NCBI GenBank assembly: GCA_964215915.1
Contig: CAXPEB010000027.1
Span: 1-64,000, forward strand
Source of the DNA: UBA8524 sp964215915
GTDB lineage: Bacteria; Bacteroidota; Bacteroidia; UBA8524
Direction of reading: 5' to 3'
DNA length: 64,000 nucleotides
Positions 59,229-64,000 of this stretch are shown here, in pieces. The notes beneath the pieces are model-generated. The model was not told where the DNA came from. It was given only the letters and a program-made list of their open reading frames with translations, and did not search any database. The position numbers were made by a program, and so were the translations under genes. How positions within the stretch are numbered: the first letter of the stretch is position 1; every line of letters begins with the position of its first letter.

Positions 59229-61280
59229 CTAATAGGCTAACAATTCGCGCAGGGCTTGTGCTACTTTCTCTCCGTTTGGCAGCATTTCACTTTCCATACC
59301 CATGTTCAGCGGAACGGCTGGAACGTCAACAGACCCGAGTGTTTGAACGGGTGCATCCAGGTTCTGGAAGCAATTGCGACTGATCCTTCCTGCCAGGGCT
59401 TCGGCAAAGCTGTTGCGCAGTGTTTCTTCTGTAAGGATGAGAACCTTACCGTGCTTCCTGGCTTGCGCGTACACAGCCTCTTCATCGCAGGGATTCAGTG
59501 TTCGCAGATCGAGGATTTCCACTTGTCCGGGTAGTTTTTTGGCTGCCGCAAGCGACCAGTATACACCCATTCCATAAGTAATCACTCCCACCGATTCCCC
59601 GTTTTCTACTTTTTCTTCTTCCGCTTCCAAAGCAACCCGTGCTTTGCCAAGCGGGATAATATAGTCCTCGTCGGGTTCAATGGTTTTTGCCAGCTCAGTA
59701 CCCGGCACCTTACTCCAGTAGAGCCCCTTATGCTCAAACATGACTACGGGATTGGGGTCGTAAAAGGCGGCCTTCATCAGGCCTTTCATGTCTGCGGCAT
59801 TGGATGGATAGACGATTTTAATGCCTTTGATCTGCAGAATGCTGCTTTCCACCGTGCCGGAATGATACGGTCCGCCGCCGCCGTAAGCACCGGTTGGCAC
59901 CCGGATCAGGGCCTGCACGGGAAATTTTCCCATAGACAGGTAACAGCTCTTGGAAAGCTCCGTAACCAATTGGTTGACTCCGGGCCAGATATAATCGGCA
60001 AACTGTATCTCTACTATGGGTTTGCACCCCACAGCACTGAATCCGGCCGTGGACCCTATGATATACGCTTCCTGGATGGGGGTGTTGAATATCCGGTGGT
60101 CGCCGTATTTTTTTCCGAGGGTTGCTGCTTCCCGGAATACTCCTCCAAGGCGGCTGCCCACATCCTGACCGTAAAGCAAGGCTTCCGGATGTTTTTTCAG
60201 AATTTCATCCATAGCAAAAAGGGCGGCATCCACCATGATCACCGGCTCTTTCCCGGCTGGCGCGCGCTCCCCTTTTTCCTCCGTAACCGGGGTAGGTGCA
60301 AATTCATGATCGGTCAGGTTGTCGGGATGCGGTTCTTCAGCATTTTTGGCGGCCTCAAAGTCCTTGGCAATTTTTTCAACGGCCTGTTTCTCCATCTCCT
60401 CCAGCTCTCCTTCTTCGACGCCCAGGTCCAACAATACTTTTTTGAGTGCAGGGTATGGATCGGTTTGCGCATGAAGGCTAAGGTCGTCTTCGGAACGGTA
60501 AAATTCCTTTCTTACCCCTGAGGTATGGTGCCCGAGCAGCGGTACGGTAGCATGCACCAGAATGGGTTTGCTTTTTGTCCGGGCGTAGTCCAGAGCCTTA
60601 TTCAATTCATCGTAGGAACTTAAGAAGTTGGTACCGTCCACGCGTACGCGTTTCATCCCTTTGAAACCGGACGCATATTCATAGGCATCCATGGCTCTCA
60701 TTTCCTTGCCTGTGGCAGAAATCCCCCATTCATTGTCCTGTATCAGATAGACGATAGGCAGGTTATGCAAAACCGACATCTGGAAGGCTTCGGCAACTTC
60801 ACCTTCGGTAACGGATCCATCCCCAAGCGAGCATAGCACCACCGGTTTGTCTATCCCCTCCAGCAGGTTCATGGACTGCAAATAAGAAATTCCGTGCGCC
60901 ATTCCGGTAGCCGGAATAGCCTGCATACCCGTTGCACTCGATTGATGAGGCATCTTGGGCATATCGGGCCGTTTCAAAGAGGGGTGAGCATAATATGTTC
61001 TTCCCCCACTGAAAGGGTCGTCTTTTTTGGCCAGGAGCTGGAGCATGAGTTCATAGGGAGTCATCCCCATGGCCAGCAACATGCCCTCATCCCGGTAATA
61101 CGGAGCCGCATAATCAGAGGGTTTTAAAAGCAGGCCGGCTGCCATCTGAATAGCCTCATGCCCTTTGGATGTTGAGTGTACGTATTTGGTGATCTGCCTG
61201 TTAGCATCGTATATATCAGCCATAGCTCGAGCTTCACTCATGAGCCGATACACGTGGAGAAGGGTCTTTTTATCTACCAT
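59229..61280 (-). CDS. 2-oxo-acid dehydrogenase E1, fused alpha and beta subunits
   Basis: A 683-aa TPP enzyme, probably the E1 of a branched-chain 2-oxo-acid dehydrogenase complex. The alpha half (1-330) carries the TPP motif GDGSVTEGEVAEAFQMSVLHNLPIVYLIQDN split as LGDGSVTEG and QDNEWGIS; the beta half (about 365-683) starts after an Ala/Glu/Pro-rich linker and has ALLYGQDVGSRLGGVF, PTGAYGGGGPYHSG and LILTEETLRN. Fusion of the subunits is common in Bacteroidota. E2 and E3 genes are not present here. I use the ATG at 61280 (MVDKKTLL); the frame upstream is not conserved-looking. Confidence 0.92.
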   Translation of the reverse strand: MVDKKTLLHVYRLMSEARAMADIYDANRQITKYVHSTSKGHEAIQMAAGLLLKPSDYAAPYYRDEGMLLAMGMTPYELMLQLLAKKDDPFSGGRTYYAHPSLKRPDMPKMPHQSSATGMQAIPATGMAHGISYLQSMNLLEGIDKPVVLCSLGDGSVTEGEVAEAFQMSVLHNLPIVYLIQDNEWGISATGKEMRAMDAYEYASGFKGMKRVRVDGTNFLSSYDELNKALDYARTKSKPILVHATVPLLGHHTSGVRKEFYRSEDDLSLHAQTDPYPALKKVLLDLGVEEGELEEMEKQAVEKIAKDFEAAKNAEEPHPDNLTDHEFAPTPVTEEKGERAPAGKEPVIMVDAALFAMDEILKKHPEALLYGQDVGSRLGGVFREAATLGKKYGDHRIFNTPIQEAYIIGSTAGFSAVGCKPIVEIQFADYIWPGVNQLVTELSKSCYLSMGKFPVQALIRVPTGAYGGGGPYHSGTVESSILQIKGIKIVYPSNAADMKGLMKAAFYDPNPVVMFEHKGLYWSKVPGTELAKTIEPDEDYIIPLGKARVALEAEEEKVENGESVGVITYGMGVYWSLAAAKKLPGQVEILDLRTLNPCDEEAVYAQARKHGKVLILTEETLRNSFAEALAGRISRNCFQNLDAPVQTLGSVDVPAVPLNMGMESEMLPNGEKVAQALRELLAY

Positions 61281-61294
61281 TTTTAAGGAACCTG

Positions 61295-61302
61295 CAAGTA
61301 TA
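61295..61302 (-). promoter_or_regulatory. Near-consensus -7 box of E1-xth unit
   Basis: TATACTTG on the minus strand, one mismatch to TAnnTTTG, 14 nt before the ATG at 61280. Confidence 0.45.
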
Positions 61303-61449
61303 CGAAAATTGAATTCCCGGCGCAGAATCCGACCCGGGATTCTTCCTCTAGGCATGCGCCTTTACGATATATCCTGCTTCCCGGTAATAAATATTAGGAA
61401 TTCCTTAACTTGCAAATCCTTCCCTTTTGCCAAATATTTGGAATTAGCT

Positions 61450-61800
61450 ATGACACAATTTGTTCGCTTGGACACCTTTCCTGAATATGCCATAATCTCA
61501 TTTCAGGGAGTTAGTAATCTGGATGCTAATTCAGCGCTCCGCGTTAAAGCTGAAATGAAAGGCCTGATCGATGAGCAGGTCTCGAACGTATTGATTGACC
61601 TGAGCAATGTTTCTTTTATAGATAGTACCGGTTTCGGGACATTGATCTCGGTTTTGAAGACCATTAAAAACAAAAACGGGAAACTGATCCTGGTCGGGGT
61701 TTCTCCGGAAGTTCAGGAGCTTATGGACCTCATGCAACTTCTGAATGTCTTTGAGCTGGCTCCGGACACCAAGTCGGCACTTGTTCAACTTAATGCCTGA
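61450..61800 (+). CDS. STAS-domain anti-sigma factor antagonist
   Basis: A 116-aa SpoIIAA/RsbV-like protein. The whole chain is a STAS domain: VSNLDANSALRVKAEM, VLIDLSNVSFIDSTGFGTLI with the phosphorylatable Ser (S59), and GKLILVGVSPEVQELMDLMQL. It would bind and neutralise the kinase encoded 2 nt downstream when dephosphorylated. The frame extends upstream into the antisense of the E1 gene, but the ATG at 61450 begins the domain. First of a three-gene partner-switching operon. Confidence 0.92.
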   Translation: MTQFVRLDTFPEYAIISFQGVSNLDANSALRVKAEMKGLIDEQVSNVLIDLSNVSFIDSTGFGTLISVLKTIKNKNGKLILVGVSPEVQELMDLMQLLNVFELAPDTKSALVQLNA

Positions 61801-61802
61801 GC

Positions 61803-62300
61803 ATGCTTTTTATCCGAAGCTTCCCGAACAACCTGGTGCAGACAGAGGCCTTGGCAGAGTGGCTCCAGGAAGTTGCCGTTGCCGTAGAAACAATTCCCTA
61901 TCACAAACTCCGTTTTGTTATACATGAGGCATTTGTAAACGCCTGCAAATACGGACATGACCACAATGCCAATATTGTTGTGGTGATTCGTAAGCACGAA
62001 GACCTGGAAATCACGATAACCGATCCGGGTAACGGGTTCGAAATTCCCAACGCACTTTCCCCCTTTGATGCAGGAGCCATCGGCCTGAGCTGGAACCTTG
62101 CCCGAGACCGGGACACCAACGTAATTGCCGAACTCCGGGCACCGAATACCCTTAGCTTCAGCCTCAGGCAGGAAAAAGGACATCAGGAAGTAGAACTGAT
62201 GGAAAACCATCGTGGCCTGATCAGCATCCTCAAAGCAGCCAAAAATCTCAGCTATCATTTTGTTCCGAATTCCTTCAACTACCTCCATATCACTTGTTAA
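61803..62300 (+). CDS. RsbW-like anti-sigma serine kinase
   Basis: A 165-aa GHKL ATPase. The N-box is HEAFVNACKYGH (E42, N46) and the G1 box TDPGNGFE (D74-G78); the following loop AGAIGLSWNLARD forms the lid. It would phosphorylate the STAS protein and hold a target (sigma factor or other) in check. It lies 2 nt after the STAS gene and 3 nt before the phosphatase gene. No sigma factor gene is adjacent, so the target is unknown. Confidence 0.92.
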   Translation: MLFIRSFPNNLVQTEALAEWLQEVAVAVETIPYHKLRFVIHEAFVNACKYGHDHNANIVVVIRKHEDLEITITDPGNGFEIPNALSPFDAGAIGLSWNLARDRDTNVIAELRAPNTLSFSLRQEKGHQEVELMENHRGLISILKAAKNLSYHFVPNSFNYLHITC

Positions 62301-62303
62301 GGA

Positions 62304-63869
62304 ATGGATCGCCTGATCACTTACGGGACACGCTCACGCATACTGGCTATAGAAACCGGAAACCGCGAAAAAGAAATTATACGCCAGGTAAGTGACACGC
62401 TTGGTTTTGACTGTGCATTTGCCCGTGATTCTGCCGAAGCACTCGGGAATATGCAACGCAGGTATTACAACATGATCGTTGTAGATCCCCAGCTGATTTT
62501 CGGGAATGCGGCGAACTTCATCGGTAATATTCGCGCCATACGCGGCTACGAGCGTACTCCCGTTCTGGTTGTCACCAATGAACTGCACCCGGAAAAAGCC
62601 GCTGCATTTCTGGATGATGGTGCCGACGGGTACCTCCAGAAACCATTGAGCGAGGAACTTCTGTTTTCGCATATCAACCTGTTCCTGCGCCGGCAGATTC
62701 TGCAACGCTTCCAGGAAAACGAATACTTGCGCCGCGACCTTAACCTGGAAAAAGGACAAATCCTTCTTTGCAGTACCAGCCGGGAAGTACTGGATATTCC
62801 GGTCAATGACCTGAACACGGAAGTGGTGGTGGTCCTTTCGGAAGATGAGCTGTTCCGGGAGCTGTATTCCCGAACCATCTGGCTAGTACTCATCGGTGTA
62901 AAAGCCACCTGGGCACAGCCTTTTGTGGGAAAGATCAAAAACGAAGAAGCGTTCAATGTTCAGATCATCCTGCTCAGAAACACCAATGTACTGGACTCGG
63001 AAGTAGTCAATTTCTTCAACCAGGGAGGAGATGACATTACCTCTGTCAATAAACCCACCTTCATCCTTTCCAGGCAAATCAACAGCCGTATCGAACGTGA
63101 GTTCTATTACAAAGAAAAATACATCAATGCCCTGACCACCGCGGCATCCAAGCTTCCCATACGTTCGCAAAGCCGGCTTTCTTTGCAAAGCGGAAACTGG
63201 TCGCTGGAAGCTTTTCACCGTTCTCATGAAGATGTTCCCGGTGGTGATTTTTATGAGACCCTGCTGTTGCCCGACGGAAATCGGGTTTTTCTGGTGGGCG
63301 ATGTTATGGGAAAAAAATGGGGGGCCTGGTTCTTCTCGTTGGCCTACCTGGGATATATCCGAAGTGCCGTAAGAAACCTCAGTTATAAAGGTTTTGAAGA
63401 TCCAGCCCAGTTACTGAATGAACTGAACTCTTCGATTTTCAGGGATTTCAGGTTGTCGGAAGTCTTTACTACCCTTACTGTTATCCTGATGCAAAAAGGC
63501 GATGGCAGGGTCAGCCTGGCTTCGGCGGGGGGCTTGCCCGTACTTATTCAGCATCATGCAGATGGCACCATTGAATCCGTACAGCCCAAAGGGACTTTGC
63601 TCGGATTGGTGGAGGAAGAACAATACAAAAGCAGCTGGCGGGAGCTACAGCCTGGCGACCGTATCCTGCTGTTTACGGATGGCTATGTGGAAAGGCAGGG
63701 CAAAGAACGAATGCAGGGCATCCAATCCCTGGCCCTTTGCTTCGAACAATATGCTTCTGAATCCAACCTGGAAAAACTGGATCGTGTGATCCGGGAAGTC
63801 TCCGATAGTCCTTTTGATGATGACCGGACACTGGTTAGTATCCGCTATGCCGGGTCAGGAGATCACTGA
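62304..63869 (+). CDS. Receiver-PP2C phosphatase (RsbU/RssB-like)
   Basis: The 521-aa protein combines an N-terminal receiver domain (10-130; phospho-acceptor D61 in MIVVDPQ, K113 in YLQKPL; a single Glu replaces the usual acidic pair in LAIETGN), a middle region (about 135-270) unlike named domains, and a C-terminal PP2C serine phosphatase (about 290-515; VPGGDFYE, LVGDVMGKKWGAW, LLFTDGYVE, FDDDRTLV) with metal-binding Asp residues. It should dephosphorylate the STAS protein in response to a two-component signal. Last gene of the module; its end overlaps metG by 15 nt. Confidence 0.92.
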   Translation: MDRLITYGTRSRILAIETGNREKEIIRQVSDTLGFDCAFARDSAEALGNMQRRYYNMIVVDPQLIFGNAANFIGNIRAIRGYERTPVLVVTNELHPEKAAAFLDDGADGYLQKPLSEELLFSHINLFLRRQILQRFQENEYLRRDLNLEKGQILLCSTSREVLDIPVNDLNTEVVVVLSEDELFRELYSRTIWLVLIGVKATWAQPFVGKIKNEEAFNVQIILLRNTNVLDSEVVNFFNQGGDDITSVNKPTFILSRQINSRIEREFYYKEKYINALTTAASKLPIRSQSRLSLQSGNWSLEAFHRSHEDVPGGDFYETLLLPDGNRVFLVGDVMGKKWGAWFFSLAYLGYIRSAVRNLSYKGFEDPAQLLNELNSSIFRDFRLSEVFTTLTVILMQKGDGRVSLASAGGLPVLIQHHADGTIESVQPKGTLLGLVEEEQYKSSWRELQPGDRILLFTDGYVERQGKERMQGIQSLALCFEQYASESNLEKLDRVIREVSDSPFDDDRTLVSIRYAGSGDH

Positions 63870-64000
63870 CCCATTGAGCGCCTTTTCTCCGGGTTGCAGA
63901 AACTGCAGCTTACCTTCACTTTCCGCCATAAGGATCATCCCCTGTGACTCAATACCCCGCAGCTTTCTCGGAGCCAGGTTCACCAGAACGGTAACTTGTT
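63855..64000 (-). CDS. metG: Methionyl-tRNA synthetase, C-terminal end (partial)
   Basis: Only the last 47 codons are in the window; the 5' part is outside. The peptide reads VTVLVNLAPRKLRGIESQG, then MILMAESEGKLQFLQPGEKALNGSVIS before the stop. This is the C-terminal tRNA-binding (OB-fold) domain of MetRS. It converges with the REC-PP2C gene, the 3' ends overlapping by 15 nt. Confidence 0.9.
   Translation of the reverse strand, partial: QVTVLVNLAPRKLRGIESQGMILMAESEGKLQFLQPGEKALNGSVIS

Overview
The window reads as a chromosomal segment of a member of the Bacteroidota, roughly 50% GC, probably a free-living Flavobacteriia-like or related lineage. Several things point there. Many genes are preceded by the Bacteroidota -7 promoter element TAnnTTTG, often only a few bases before the start codon, and clear Shine-Dalgarno sequences are lacking. 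Two secreted proteins end in type IX secretion sorting domains. Typical families of the phylum are present: PurS, DUF2795, DUF2723, a head-GIN lipoprotein, 7TMR-DISM kinases and a fused alpha/beta E1 of the branched-chain type. I see no phage, transposase, integrase or CRISPR array. The exact family cannot be fixed from the sequence alone.

Layout. 1-710: tRNA-Pro(GGG) on the minus strand, followed on its 3' side by a tandem array of altered partial tRNA copies, each with a copy of the tRNA terminator. 770-4242: MscS channel, an amino-acid dehydrogenase and AnmK. 4333-11829: a PLP enzyme, MenE, TrmB, a large DUF2723 membrane protein and a second polytopic membrane protein. 11847-15645 (minus): GH3-type protein, M28 peptidase, PurS and PssA. 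15710-19214: multi-PAS kinase and AraC-type regulator. 19227-24787: T9SS beta-propeller protein, DusB, then CPBP protease, DUF2007 protein and CdsA. 24868-29703: glutamate dehydrogenase, Psd, a Cys-rich small protein, a DUF2461 protein and a phosphohexomutase. 29715-36880: a response regulator facing a tight five-gene operon: a ThiF/nitroreductase fusion, a GNAT-like acyltransferase, a 7TMR kinase, a REC-kinase hybrid and a REC protein. 36881-47653: glycosyltransferase, PolA, three secreted or membrane proteins, HflX, a winged-helix protein and a DUF2795 protein. 47835-48659: the second tRNA-associated array, four altered tRNA-Arg copies ahead of an intact tRNA-Arg(CCT). 48867-50540: lipoproteins in a more AT-rich stretch. 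50611-52018: CheR and CheB. 52013-57454: complete RND efflux operon. 57576-61280: small ORF, lipoprotein, ExoIII and the fused E1. 61450-63869: partner-switching module (STAS, RsbW-like kinase, REC-PP2C phosphatase). 63855-64000: 3' end of metG.

The window links three enzymes of phosphatidylethanolamine synthesis (CdsA, PssA, Psd), peptidoglycan recycling (AnmK), tRNA modification (TrmB, DusB) and a large amount of signal transduction. The most unusual content is the pair of tRNA arrays. Two unrelated tRNA families 47 kb apart carry tandem partial copies in which the anticodon arm is wholly or partly replaced by the same 16-nt hairpin, TCCCGCACCTGCGGGA or its ACGT-loop variant. Some Pro copies carry a second hairpin grafted into the T-loop. 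The five-gene signalling operon at 30.3-36.9 kb, and the winged-helix gene at 46.2 kb with DnaA-box-like sites upstream and clamp-binding-like motifs at its C terminus, are the next most interesting items.
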